Shown piece by piece: positions 35,959-47,464 of a DNA stretch of 64,000 nt (the stretch's first letter is position 1; each line of letters starts with the position of its first letter). A model generated the notes under the pieces. The model searched no databases, was not told where the DNA came from, and saw only the letters and a list, made by a program, of their open reading frames with translations. Both the position numbers and the translations under genes were made by a program. Source of the DNA: Polytrichum commune (taxonomy: Eukaryota > Streptophyta > Polytrichopsida > Polytrichales > Polytrichaceae); assembly GCA_950295325.1 (NCBI GenBank), contig OX485805.1:28939501-29003500 (forward strand), given 5' to 3'.

Positions 35959-36129
35959 CTAACCAAGAGACACAGCAGCCACTGGTTGTGGAGAGATTTT
36001 TGTAATGAGATGCTCAACAGTTACCCCCAACTCTTGCGCAATGATGTTCAAAGCAAGTCCAATTGAAAAAGGAGCAATTCGGTCCTGTAGAAGTCCAAGT
36101 TCTGCCAAATATTCCGGAGCAATTACATC
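35959..36129 (-). pseudogene. ABC1-kinase (ABC1K/AarF) exon fragment
   Basis: After an acceptor (GGCAG|GATG) at 36,130, the exon encodes 56 residues: DVIAPEYLAELGLLQDRIAP, FSIGLALNIIAQELGVTVEH, LITKISPQPVAAVSLG, then TAG. This is the stretch of ABC1 kinases just before the 'AAASLGQVYKA' alanine-rich loop, including the P-EY--EL--LQD motif. The expected glutamine codon after SLG is TAG (35,961-35,959) followed by GTA, as if CAG had mutated to TAG at an exon end. No kinase core follows on the left. ABC1Ks of plants act in plastids and mitochondria on prenyl-lipid metabolism. This piece cannot make an enzyme. Confidence 0.72.
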
Positions 36130-38012
36130 CTGCCAACACCAATTACCGTTGTACAGTTGATGAGATCACACACCTCAGCTACAGAACGGTAAATATATCT
36201 GCAGGGAATGAAATCTTTGCTGTCAAAGAAGTCATCAAATAAGACAATGGGCAGCAGATGCTTACAGGGCGAGAGGAGACGACTTCTGCAATTTTCACAA
36301 ATGCCTGTCACATGCCATTTAAGAATTTATCAGAGTCCCGAGCACAAAATTCAGTCCCTGAAATCCTCGCACCAAATAAGCCCAACTTCCAAGTAAGCCC
36401 AACACTTGGAATCTCACACAATGTCGACCTTGCTTCTTCGGCCTCCTCCTCTGATTCGGTAACGGTGTAATAATTTCTGGAAGCTGCTGGCTCGCACCTT
36501 AAGACTAAGCTAAGCTTATGCTTTCCTTTCCTCCTGGATGCATCGATTACAGGAAACATGTGAAGTGGGTCACAAAGTTGTGCCCATGCACACGTGACGA
36601 AGAGGCGGAGTTGAAGGAAGAGGTGCAATTTCACCTAAGTGTAGGCACGATCATCGTGGGAGAGAAAAGTAGACATACTTCCAATATTGCGAAGCTCTTG
36701 TGCTGCTTGACAATAAAGATTTGGAGTAGACTGCTCACTTCCAGCTTCAACCTGCATAACATGTGAACAAACATTTTCTTAAAATAGATCGCCTTGTACA
36801 TTATGCATGGATCCTAGAGATATGTGGTCCTTGAAAAAGCTTAGAGCAAGAACCCTAGAACCACAACCTTTGTGCTTAGAATCAACTTGTTGAATATAAC
36901 GCCACAACAAAAAAACCTTAACAGTCATCTCCATCCCAGTACAACAGACTACCAAAAACGTAAGGAAGAATAAACCCTTGGAAACATGGTATACACCTCC
37001 TATACAAACCGGAGGTGGAGGAAAGGATACAACTAGGATGGAAGTTCAGGTTCAGTTGCACTACTCCTAAATGACACTCTTGAAACTGATTGACACAGAG
37101 ATAAGTCTTCCAAAAAGCTACAAGACCTGCACAACTTACAAGAGGATTCTCTAGTTTTCCCATAATCACATCGTTACACCGCAGCAGCGCCTTCCATGTT
37201 TGGAGGTCTTGAATCAAGTCAGTTGCTCCCAAGCCCTTTCCACTAACACCACAAGTATTATCCTTGGGTCTTTGAGGTAGACCTTCTTCTTCCTCTTGAT
37301 TCCCTACCTTAAACGTAAGTCGTTGTTGCTGTAATGGTATCCCGTCTTTGCCCTGAAATCAGAGTATGCCCACTTTAACATCACATTTTCTAAGAAAGCA
37401 CTGTGAGCTCCCAAGGTTCTGCCACCCACAGCACTACAACCCACAAATTAAACCCTAAACCCAAAAATGTCGACAAGACAATCTTCATCCACTTCTTTCA
37501 CCAGCTTACAACCTGGTTTGAACTCCAGAGAGCTAGAAGAGAAGAGAAGAGAAGGAGTAGCCAGTATTTTGAAAGAACACTAGGCCCAGATAGAGGGACC
37601 CTGTCTGCATTTCTGGAGGAGAAGGGCTGCATCCTCACCTGCCTCAGTGCTCTAGTCAGGTAGAGTGAAGGACAGAAAATAAGATCTGGATCTCTCGCTT
37701 CCAATTTTCAACAAACGCTGCAGGGTCCAATAATACCTGCAAAACGGTAACACACTTAAAACGCACAAGTTCCACATCTTTTGACATTCTAGAACTTCAA
37801 AATTTACTTACGAGTTGGCTGGAATAAAAACAATCAGGTGTTGTTACAAGATTGGCATATTTTTATTTCAACTAAAGGTGAAGTTTGCCTAGAAAGCAAT
37901 GATATAGAATAAAAGAAATTGTGAAATCGGTAGAAGCCACACCCACACTGAGGGGATGAAATTTATGAAATTTATGAAAACAACCACATGCCATTTGGCA
38001 TCTTCAACAAAC
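36130..38012. other. Debris right of the ABC1K fragment
   Basis: The minus-strand frame 36,308-36,634 has an acidic stretch (VTESEEEAEEARSTLCEIPS) and could be an upstream exon of the ABC1K gene, but I cannot show it. The rest, including a GC-normal frame at 36,918-37,232, is unrecognised. Confidence 0.35.
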
Positions 38013-38512
38013 GTAGTGCAACTACAAGTCATGAAGCACACAATTCAAAGCATGATGCTAAGTTCAAAGGCAAATGGCACAGTGGCGCTTCACTAGAAAA
38101 AAGACATCGTCAGTAGTGCAACTACAAGTCATGAAGCACACAATTCAAAGCATGATGCTAAGTTCAAAGGCAAATGGCACAGTGGAGCTTCACTAGAAAA
38201 AAGACATCGTCAGTAGTGCAACTACAAGTCATGAAGCACACAATTCAAAGCATGATGCTAAGTTCAAAGGCAAATGGCACAGTGGAGCTTCACTAGAAAA
38301 AAGACATCGTCAGTAGTGCAACTACAAGTCATGAAGCACACAATTCAAAGCATGATGCTAAGTTCAAAGGCAAATGGCACAGTGGGGCTTCGCTACAAAA
38401 AAGACATCGTCAGTAGTGCAACTACAAGTCATGAAGCACACAATTCAAAGCATGATGCTAAGTTCAAAGGCAAATGGCACAGTGGGGCTTCACTACAAAA
38501 AAGACATCGTCA
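38013..38512. repeat. Five tandem 100-bp repeats
   Basis: Units start at 38,013, 38,113, 38,213, 38,313 and 38,413 with exactly 100-bp spacing. They differ at very few sites (for example GCGCTTC, GAGCTTC or GGGCTTC near unit position 74). The lack of divergence points to recent expansion or ongoing exchange. The frame 38,274-38,561 runs through it and is a by-product. Confidence 0.95.
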
Positions 38513-39310
38513 ATCTTTGTGTCTCCCTCCAGCGAGAGAGAGGATAGGAATGAATGTGTGAGAATGTCGATTTCATTGTCATTCCATCATCCATCAGCCA
38601 CCTTGGAAGTTCCGGTCACCAATTAAACCGTCATCAACTCAATTACAGATCCACAACCCACACAGGAGACACTCACTCCTGTACAATCATCAGCAATGCC
38701 ATCTTATATGGATCCATCCCTGGCCACATTTCAGACTCTGAAGCAGTTGTACATTCAAGAGAATGTCATCCCGCATGCTGCACATCGGTTGCACACCGGT
38801 ACTACAAGATACACATAAACCCGAATGGGAACCACCCTCCTCTATGTTCAAATGGCGACGCAGCCAGTGCCAGGGCTCTATCAATTTGGTTGTCAAATGC
38901 GAAGGCTTGAGGTTCAAATTCCGAGAATACACAGAGACACAAGCAAGCAAACAGAGCAGGAGCAGCAAGAATAGTAATAATAACTCACTGTGGATGACTT
39001 TGAGTGCGCCCACCACCGAGACTCCCTTCCTGCTTGCCCATCAACCTATTTCTCTCACCCTATCATGCTCCCCTCCTCTGCTCGCTTGCTCAAACCGCTT
39101 TCCCTCTTGATTCCAAACAGCCTTCCGCGCAAATCCACCTTCGGAGAACCTCAATGACGCTCAATTCAGCATTCGTACACCCATTGTCGCCATGACCAAT
39201 CCGCCCCCGCAGCTTTGTCTTCCAATCGAGCAATGACCTAGCCCCGGTTTCTGAAGCCCTCCCCCTGAGCAGTCCTCCGCGTCAAGTCCCCTTGAGCAGT
39301 CCTCCGTGAT
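38513..39310. other. Non-coding stretch; no gene recognised
   Basis: Frames here overlap on both strands without recognisable motifs. A string GGTTCAAATTCCG (38,911-38,923) resembles a tRNA B box but no cloverleaf fits. Confidence 0.4.
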
Positions 39311-39503
39311 CGGAGAGGAGCGCGCCGCGGGGAGGGCGGGCATCGCGGGGCCGGTGGGGAGGGGCCAGCAGGGCGGGCGGGGCCGGCAGGCTCGGGGCTT
39401 AGCTAGCCTCGGCCATATTTGACCGAGCCTCTGGCTTTTTTGGGGCTGCCCTTGCCCGCCGCTCGACGAGTGCAACGCTCGTCGGGGGCATTTAGGCAGC
39501 CCC
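39311..39503. other. GC-rich island with a 62-bp foldback
   Basis: 39,311-39,413 is almost all G and C (CGCGCCGCGGGGAGGGCGGG and similar), unlike the AT-rich surroundings. Immediately right, 39,442-39,503 begins GGGGCTGCC and ends GGCAGCCCC, with an inner perfect hairpin CGACGAG-7 nt-CTCGTCG. It may be a small mobile element or part of a promoter. Confidence 0.5.
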
Positions 39504-41240
39504 GACTTGCTCTCTCACGATACACAAGAATCTAAAAACACACCACCAGATTGATGAACCAATTTGTTTTTTGAAATGTAACTGTAGTCGAACCACAAGA
39601 TGAGGAGGAGAGAATATGTAGACACAGGGATAGGACTTCGGATCATGAGGCGTAGCCTTCGACCTTCGGCACAAATTGCAACAAGTCCTGTACGAAAACT
39701 TCAGCTGATCAGGAATTTTGCTGCACTTCTCTGAGCGTCGAGTATTCAAGCTGTGGAAACAAAGACCCCCAACAGAGTGACTTGTTTCCACCGAAAAGAG
39801 GCTCGGGACACGAGAAAATCATTTGTACACATCCCTAACTCTGAATGATGTACAATATTCTTCAGCAGCGCTGCAGTACAATCTGTTCCACATCCGCCAT
39901 CAAATTGGGCAGACTAAATTCATCCTCACACATGGAGTGGCAAAGGCCTTTAATACGTGAATGCGCAGCTATTCACAAAGTTAGTATCTAATGGCGCCTG
40001 TTGAACACAAAGTAAACCAGGGGCCAAGGTGTCATCATTCAACCGCAACTATTCTAACATAATATTCAGATTTCACGAGTTCTAAACTTGTGTGCGTACG
40101 TTACAGACACAACATCAAAAAATTATATAAAATATCACACAGAATCCACGTCGATCAAACAGAAAGGTCAGGAGATTGATGTGGTGTGAGGACGACATGG
40201 AACTTTGATTGCAGCATTTTCACAACTGAGAAAAACAAACCGAATATCTACTGGAGCCTGTGGGGCGCAACCAAACCAGGGGCCTCAGGTCAAGCGCAAC
40301 TAGTCTAACTTGAGATTCAGAAATTTACAGATCGCAAAGTCTACTCGACTGCGTCCCTCCCAGATAATACGAGTGCAACATTACCAAAAACTGCACAGAA
40401 CTCAGAGCGATCAAATACAGACGTTGGAAATGGGAAGTAGCGTAAAGAAGTGGGAGCGAGTGGACATGGAAAAGTGGAAGGGCGGGGGAGGACGATAAGC
40501 AAGGAAAGCTCGATGAGGTGAATGTGAGCAGGAGTAGAGTAGGAGCCGAAGTACTCACCAATCTACGCAACTGGTATTAATGAGACTTCGATAAAATCTA
40601 AAATGTCGGATTCAGATCGTATGCGTGCCAAACACAATGCCAGAGCACACCTACCAGAAAGTACACAAAATCGAGTTCAATCGAATACAGAGGTTGAGCA
40701 ATTTGACGTTGAGGAACAAGTGACGATGGAAAAGGATGGAGGGAGGAGGAAGATAAGGAACAAAATGCTCTGAGGAGGTAAGTTCGCAATTGTGAGGCGA
40801 GGCACCAGGGGTAGAGCAAAAAGCTTGGCACGCGTGTGGCCGTGGCGGAGGCCGTAGTTCCTCCTCCTTCATGCACGCCACAGTCACGCTCTCTCTCTCT
40901 CTCTTTCTCTCGTCTCTCTCTTCGACGGCGATGGCGACGGACGGAGGTATACAGAAACCCACCTTCTTTCGTCCGTCGCCGTTGCCATCGCCGTCGGATC
41001 GTCCTTTCCAGAAGCGGAGCGAGTCCGGTGACTGGACAGAGCAAACTGCTTTTGGTTCCCTTGACTCCAAAATGAAAGAATGAAACAAACACTGAACGCC
41101 TGTAAAATTACCTAGGACCACTTCACACACGAGACTGAGAGCCCGTGACCATTACACTTCAAGCACTCTCATTGGTGGAAAAGGCGGAGCCGGTCCAAGT
41201 TCAATTCACACTACACTTCAGGGACCAACGGAGTATGTGA
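39504..41240. other. Leader-like DNA with a CT microsatellite
   Basis: A (CT)n run lies at 40,889-40,920, within GC-richer DNA open in several frames (40,598-41,130). Minus-strand donor-like strings follow stretches resembling 'ACCAGAA-GTACACAAAA' (40,654), a motif also seen in the leaders at 18,850 and 35,300. It may be the 5' region of a lost or unseen minus-strand gene. Confidence 0.35.
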
Positions 41241-41620
41241 ATGCAGGATGGATGTAAAGTCTACATGGATTCCTACATGGCATCAAATGGATCATGTTTC
41301 ATGGTCACTTGTACCGTGTTTTTATAAACCACTTCTTGGAGGTAGGCCTAACACAAAACCGGGAGACCATGGCATTTTGAATGCTCACAACTATTGGTTT
41401 ATTCTATTTATCATATGTGAGGACCCGCATGAATAGAAATTCATTGAAATAGGATTTGGTTAAGGACCTAGTCACATATGACTTCACACTACACTTGAGA
41501 GTCTGTGACCACACTACATGATTTTGGAGGTGTCTTGGGTTATCCTTTGAACGTTTTCTTTTGGGTTCTCACAATTTCATGGTCACGGCTTTTGGCTCGT
41601 GTATGAAGTGGCCCTTAGCA

Positions 41621-41743
41621 CCTACTGTTTGTTCAATGGGCCCTCGTAATATAACAATTGGATGCTCAAAAAGTTGAGTCTCTTGGTCAACTTTTTATGC
41701 ATCCGACTATTATAATTTGAGGGTCTACTAAACAAACAATAGG
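41621..41743. repeat. 123-nt foldback (MITE or hairpin precursor)
   Basis: The left arm CCTACTGTTTGTTCAATGGG... pairs with a right arm ending ...AAACAAACAATAGG along its whole length, closing around AAAAAGTTGAGTCTCTTGGTCAACTTTTT. The pairing is imperfect, as in a pre-miRNA or a very short MITE. No clear target duplication. Confidence 0.7.
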
Positions 41744-41793
41744 CTTTGAGTAATGTTATGTCCTTGAAAGCACGTAACTTACTTCATGCAACC

Positions 41794-42297
41794 TCATTCA
41801 CCCAAGCCCCAAAAATACTCAAAATGGGCATCATGCACATACACATTTCTCAAACTGTACAAAAGCATGTTCAAAATACGGTAGTCCAACGACTTAATTC
41901 TTATGGCATGCACAACATCTTTAACCTTCACATGGATGCCATCATATATGGCTATACATAACGAATGCTCCAACTTCCAATTTTGAAGACCCTCACTAAG
42001 CTCTTCTTTAATCCTCTTGGTAAGTAAGCCTCTCTTTGCGAGTACCACTTGCAACCCTGTGAATCGATCCTTACATGAACTGCATAGAGGCGTCTTGTTT
42101 GATGTATTTGAGGATATTGTAGGACACAATTGAGATAGATAGAAACTCCAGTCCCATTTAGGGGCCGGCGTGAATAGAGTGTCCGTTCGTAATGCCAACA
42201 ACCCGATGCCCACAGGACATGGGGAAGCTGGGACAAATGGACACAATTGATCTTCATTAACCTCGTCCAACTCGTAAATGTAAGACTCCACGAACAC
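41794..42297 (-). pseudogene. Fragment of a conserved, unnamed plant protein
   Basis: An open frame of 167 residues with protein-like composition: a CSSCKDRF motif, then helices such as LLTKRIKEELSEGLQNWKLE, IHVKVKDVVHAIRIKSLDYR and ILNMLLYSLRNVYVHDAHFE, ending FEYFWGLGE at a TGA. It reads like an internal exon of a larger helical plant protein that I cannot name. No flanking exons are visible and the end looks abrupt, so it is probably a gene fragment. Its start at 42,297 is only the first ATG. Confidence 0.4.
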
Positions 42298-43792
42298 AAG
42301 AAGTGGGCATCCTAACTGGCTCTAGCCCTAATAGTGCGAACTATCGGGGAACATGGGGAATATAGGATGACATGGCTGCCTCAGGGGGCGGCATTTTTGG
42401 ACGGCACTTTAAGCCTTAAGTCATTCGATTTTGAACTTGCTACTATATGGTTTGAGGAATGTGCTTGTGGATGAGGCCCATTTTGAGTTTTTTTTCCAAG
42501 AAAACTAAAGGAAAAACAAGGGGTTAGAATTAGGGTTAGAAGCAAAGGATTTTTAGAAGAAAGAAATAGGAAGAATGAGAATCATTATGCTTGCATTTGA
42601 AGCACCTCTTATTAGAAACGTAATTAGATCTATCAGAAGCACCTCAACTAGCACAATTTTTTTGATGTACTATTCTCTTTTGTAATCGTTGCTAGCCATG
42701 CAAAAGACTCTTAGAGACTTGAGAGAAATGAATTAAGATTTGTGGATTATGTGCTTCTTCAATCCTGAAGATATATTGGATTCAAGATACAACGCACTTT
42801 TATTTGTTAATTTATACAATTCTTTGTGAATTCCAATCATTTTTTTGTTCTTTTCAATTGTTGTCACCTAAGTGTTGTGAGTTATTTGAGCACCTTCGGC
42901 ATATGGACATGTAGATATTGAGCTCGCATACATATTGAGCAAGTCATGATTGAGTGAGGTTTGAAGTTCAATCCTGCATTTTCGTGTTGTTTTTTTAGGA
43001 AAACTTGGTGTAAGCAAATTGTTGGAGGCATTAGGTTTCCTGTTCAAAGTGCATGAGATTGCCCATGTGCCAAGTGATCTACGATATTGCAACACCGCCT
43101 CCTCCTCCGACCAATGATGAGGCCTAGGCCCCAAGTGGCTAGTTTTACTTATTGGACCCCATATATAACTCCTAGTGAGCCTACGATGGATTCACTTTCA
43201 ATATGTAGGGTTTAGATTCTCAACCGTACTCTTAGTGATTATTAAATTTTCTAAACCACATATGTAACATAGATCTAATGGGTTAGTATTATGTTATAGG
43301 TTGTTATGAAGCCTCATGAATGAACTCAACGAGCCGCTAGGGGCCAAAGGCCCACCGCTGGCGGGAGAAAAAGTCCTCAAGAAAGTTGGCATGTAGGAAG
43401 TTGATAAATTTCAACCTTCATACCAAGTAACCGAGTAAGACCTGCATACCTTATGTCACGGATTATTTGACTGAAATTATAGACATGTTGTCTGCCTGCA
43501 TCAAATTCCTCTCTACAAAGACTATTTGCCCTAGACAATCACACTAAAGACTATTTCAACTGCTAAACCGACAATCATGTCAAACTACAACACTTAATCA
43601 ATGCCTACCAAACATAGGGTTGCAATTTAAATCTTTTGTTTCTATATTGTATTGTTGCAAGACTTAAGAGGTTGACTCGTGGATTGCATCTATCTTGATT
43701 GAATATGAATTAGTAGCTGAATGTTGACTTAGCACTGGAAAAAGGTTTGATGTTGACTCAACATTGAACCGATGATCAGTTGCATTGCATTT
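42298..43792. other. Intergenic; nothing recognised
   Basis: AT-rich sequence without a coding region, inverted repeat or array that I can support. Confidence 0.5.
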
Positions 43793-44385
43793 TGAGATGG
43801 TGCTCCCAAGGATAACACAAAATCTATTCCACTTTTCAAAGCTTCTGAATTCCAAATCCATACCTAAAGCATCATAAAGATTTAGAAGAACTATAGAAAA
43901 GATAGTGCCAAAAAGTCTTAACAGGAGCATATCACAACAAATCACAAAATGCAGGCACACATACAACACTGCCTCCACCCCAAAAATTGGAATTTAAGAG
44001 ATGATTTTGACACATGGAGTGCAGAATTACGCTATATGAGTTGAATCGATGTTGAATAAATCATTAGCTCAATGATAAGTGAGAAAAGACATTAAACTCG
44101 CAAGGGTCTCAACAACATCGAACCCTGGTCATTTGTCATTGTGAGATGGTGCCCTCAAGGATAACACAATCTTTCCACTTTCCAAAGATTTTGAATTCCA
44201 ATCCATAGCTGAAGCATCAAATTTAGAATAAGCCACATATAGATAGTACCAAAAAGCCTGAACACGAGCAGATCACAACAAAATTACAAAATGCAGGGGC
44301 ACCGAACACTGCCTCGACTTCATAAACGGGATTTGAGAGATGATTTCAAGTCATGGAGTGCAGAATTTCGGTATACATCCAAAAC
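43793..44385. repeat. Diverged direct repeat of ~245 bp
   Basis: 43,793-44,038 ('TGAGATGGTGCTCCCAAGGATAACACAA' ... 'CATGGAGTGCAGAATT') recurs at 44,140-44,380 with many small differences. The spacing is about 347 bp. Non-coding. Confidence 0.75.
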
Positions 44386-44439
44386 CTTTGTGAGCGGATC
44401 GAACGAGGTCGCGAAAGATGCTCACAATTTGGGATGTAC

Positions 44440-44533
44440 CTTTGAGGTGGACGTAGTCATCGCTGTGGAGTTTTGAGGTTTCTTCTTTGGTGAGAATGTA
44501 GTGATTGCCATGACGCATGCCTCCGTCCACCAT
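44440..44533 (-). pseudogene. Possible first exon of a phytanoyl-CoA dioxygenase-like gene
   Basis: From ATG 44,533 the frame reads MVDGGMRHGNHYILTKEETS, KLHSDDYVHLKG up to a donor CAAAG|GTACAT at 44,440/44,439. The 'LTKEE---(F/L)H-D-YV-LKG' pattern is like the N-terminus of PhyH-family 2-oxoglutarate dioxygenases. No further exon is found to the left, where the 245-bp repeats lie. A MITE sits 30 bp upstream. Treat as a weak suggestion. Confidence 0.25.
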
Positions 44534-44562
44534 AGCCTCGATTTTACGTCCAAAACAATCTA

Positions 44563-45145
44563 CAGTCTACCCTCTATAAATGTTAACCCTTGGGAGTGGA
44601 TCAAAGTTAACATTTATAGAGGTGTTAACAATTAACAATTATAAAATTACTTTTTGGAGCAATATACAAATCTTAACATTTATAAATATAAGCAATTGTG
44701 AAGAGTCCTTGTGAGAGAATACCATTCATAAAATTGCAAACCCAATCAAAACTTTATTCAATATCAAGTTTACAAATCACGGGTGAAGTATGAATCAATG
44801 GTTCTTTGGTGAGATTCATCTACATGCACAACTTGCAAATATTTCTCAATCTGCACCAACAAACCCACATACTTGGACACATCACATGAACGTGATTTCA
44901 TATTGAATGTAATTGGATGAATAGAGAGAGAGAGGAATGTAACTAGATGTGTAGTTTTTATCCATATTATGGTTGTATTTCATTCGTTAACATTTATAGA
45001 GTAAAATTTACAAAGAAGGGAGTACCATTTTGTTAACAGTTAACACGTTTAACATTTATAGTGTGCAATATGTGGGGAGTAGAAGAAAGTTAACATTTAG
45101 AGAGGGTTAACACTTATAGGTGTAACATTTATAGAGGGTGGACTG
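44563..45145. mobile_element. pogo/Lemi-like MITE, 583 bp
   Basis: TA target duplications lie at 44,561-44,562 and 45,146-45,147. The 23-bp inverted ends are CAGTCTACCCTCTATAAATG... and its complement with one mismatch. The CAG...CCTCTATAAAT terminus is like those of plant Lemi/Emigrant elements (pogo, Tc1/mariner). Several internal TTAACATTTATAGAG copies form subterminal repeats. No coding sequence. Confidence 0.88.
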
Positions 45146-45147
45146 TA

Positions 45148-46138
45148 ACGATTCGCAAGAAACGAGGACAAGATGCATTCCTCTAGAGGTAGAGTGATCA
45201 ATTGCGAGAGGGTCCCGATCCGCATGGGAAGAAACAGACGCAGACGCGCGACAAGGAGAACGCATGGATCTGGAAGTTTCTCCGCCCAAACTGCCGGTTT
45301 GGTGGATTGTATGGTGGCTCAGTTGTGGTTTGTCTGCATGGAAATTTTTACATCGGTGGTTCAAGGAAAAAGTATAAAATCCGACGATCGTGAAAGCACA
45401 TGCAACATGGCCTCACGAGAAGGCAGAAGCTGCTTTCATTGTCCATAGACTTCTTCTCGACCAGGTTATTATGAAACCGAGTGGATTATAATGGACTAAG
45501 TGACAATCTAGTTAACTGATTGTAAAATAAGATAAAATCTTGGACAAGTGGCATGGAGGTGAGCACTTTGCATGAGGAAGGCTTGCATGGCAAAGGGGTC
45601 TCCTACCTCATGGCTCCAAGGTTGGGTGGTTCATGAAACATTTTGAAACACTTTTGTATGTCTCTGTCCACCTCTCCCTCCCTCTCTCACTCCTTGTTGT
45701 TGCTAAGTTGAGGGTTTGTTTTATAATTTTATTTTGAGGGTTGTGATCTTGTGACATTAGATGAATCCTAATGTTCACTAACTTATATGTGTAAAATACA
45801 ACATAACTTGAGGTCCAGTTGTAGAAACAAGAATGGAAATTAGTAGCTCATTCCTAAAATACTTATGTCTACCTCAAAACCACCATTTTGTAATGTGTAA
45901 TCGACATGTCAACGACCATGCATAATCACAAGAAACAACACACAAACAACACACAATTACAATTTGCTAAATTTCAAAAGTGATAAGAGTAAAAAGCCTC
46001 TTGAAAACAAGAAAAAATTAAACTCTTTATTTTAGAAAAAGCCGACCTCTAATGCAACATGTGTTATGTTGGATGGAGGAATACCCTAATGTGAACAAAT
46101 ATTGAAAATTTAAATTAGGGTAACATGTACATATGCCC
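45148..46138. other. Intergenic; nothing certain
   Basis: 45,160-45,450 is GC-richer and open in overlapping frames on both strands, resembling leader DNA rather than a protein. The rest is AT-rich spacer. Confidence 0.4.
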
Positions 46139-46141
46139 TAA

Positions 46142-46535
46142 GAGCATCCTCAGTCGGTCTAGGTAAAGCTCACTGCAAACCAAAACCTATCTTTTGACTG
46201 ACCTAAAATTAGAAACTGAAATTACCATCATTAGAAGCACACCTAAATAAACGTGAGATATTTCTCAAGAAAAAAGAATTGTAAAAATTTGACGTAGGTG
46301 AAATCCCTCATTGAAAACACCACATTTTCAAAATTTAGAGGGAGTGCACCAAATCTTGCTTTAAAATGGAAAGATCCTCCCACACTCCCTCCAAATTTTT
46401 GACATTTAGAGGGAGTGTGGGAGGATCTGTCCATTTTAAGCAAGATTTGGTGCACTCCCTCTAAATTTTGAGCAATTTTAAGCAAGATAGATCTTGGTTT
46501 GCAGTGAGCTTTACCTAGACCGACTGAGGATGCTC
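46142..46535. mobile_element. PIF/Harbinger MITE, 394 bp, near-complete foldback
   Basis: TAA target duplications lie at 46,139-46,141 and 46,536-46,538. The inverted ends start GAGCATCCTCAGTCGGTCTA and match perfectly for about 42 bp. Inner segments also pair (TTTAGAGGGAGTG-like strings at 46,337 and 46,407; GCACCAAATCTTGC at 46,347 and its complement at 46,440), so most of the element folds on itself. GAGCATC ends with a TAA duplication are typical of PIF/Harbinger MITEs. Confidence 0.92.
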
Positions 46536-46539
46536 TAAT

Positions 46540-47464
46540 ACCCGTGTCCAAAAATTATACCCATTGAATCACATGTGCGGGTCTTAAGAAAAAATCTTCA
46601 TTAGCAAAGGATACGCGATGAATATTGCCCTCAATGGATATTCTTGAGCAAGAGCACACTTTATCCGCCAAAACTTATGCCCTTTTCATTATCCGTTTGA
46701 CTCGGATTCCCACCCAACATTGGTGTATACCTTTATTATATGAAATGCTCGAATGAAAATATAGATTATTCGAATGAGAAGCATCCACCCTCACCTATTA
46801 CTCATCCACACCAACTGGGCTTGCGGTGAATGGACAGATTAGAGTCATCCATCCACACTTCATCCATGCGTGACGCTTCCCTCCGTCGCGTTGCCTCCAC
46901 GCCGGTTTCAAAGCTTCTCCATCACGGGAGAGCGAAAGAGATCGCCAAACAAGTTACAATTCACCATCACTCCATCGCCATCGTCCCATCTATCTCCTTC
47001 CCAATCGCTTCGCTTTCCGAGTCCCGCACACTTTTTCCATTTCAAATTTGATCCTGTATCATCGGTCATACTCTGCAGTACCCTCGTCACCTCCACATCT
47101 GCACTCCCTCTTTCCTTCCTTCCTTCCCACTAAAGGAGTCGGAGGTTCTTGTCCTCCATTTTGAACAAGAATAAAAATAAAAATCCGTGGCGGATATGGA
47201 TGCAGCTTGCCCCCACTGGGAGCTTGCATCCGTTGATTATTCCACCTCGTTAGTTCAACCGTCTCGCTAGTTCCGTCTCACTTGCTGCTCCCGTGGTCCT
47301 GTCCCTAATTCTCATCCTTGTTCGATTGCTTCTGAAAACCCTAGGGTTGTTTGATCACTCAACAGGGGATTTTTTTTTTCTTTCTCAATTTGAAATCTGC
47401 AATTCTCCGCCATTTTGATTATAATTACCTTATTATCACGTGTTGTTCTCCTCATGATTACGAC
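46540..47464 (+). promoter_or_regulatory. Upstream region and leader of the GBP-type gene
   Basis: From about 46,800 the sequence becomes pyrimidine-rich with TC-rich tracts (47,090-47,130 and 47,370-47,385), as in plant promoters and 5' leaders. No upstream exon or TATA box is assigned with confidence. Confidence 0.35.

Noticed and set aside
38013-38512. CRISPR-like array
   Set aside because: The 100-bp units are contiguous with no spacers, and the DNA is eukaryotic; it is a tandem repeat.
38840-38925. Possible tRNA (GGTTCAAATTCCG B-box-like)
   Set aside because: No acceptor stem or anticodon arm pairs; a single B-box match is not enough.
40598-41130. Overlapping minus-strand frames of 159-164 codons
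   Set aside because: They span a CT microsatellite and GC-rich leader-like DNA, overlap each other in two frames and show no protein motif.
44069-44135. tRNA-like or SINE-like string (TAGCTCAATGATAAGTGAG ... CGAACCC)
   Set aside because: A box-like and B box-like pieces are present but no cloverleaf can be drawn and the B-box order is not right; not called.
45173-45448. Arg-rich frame (GRNRRRRATRRT) as a small protein
   Set aside because: Overlaps another open frame on each strand and has no support beyond being open.
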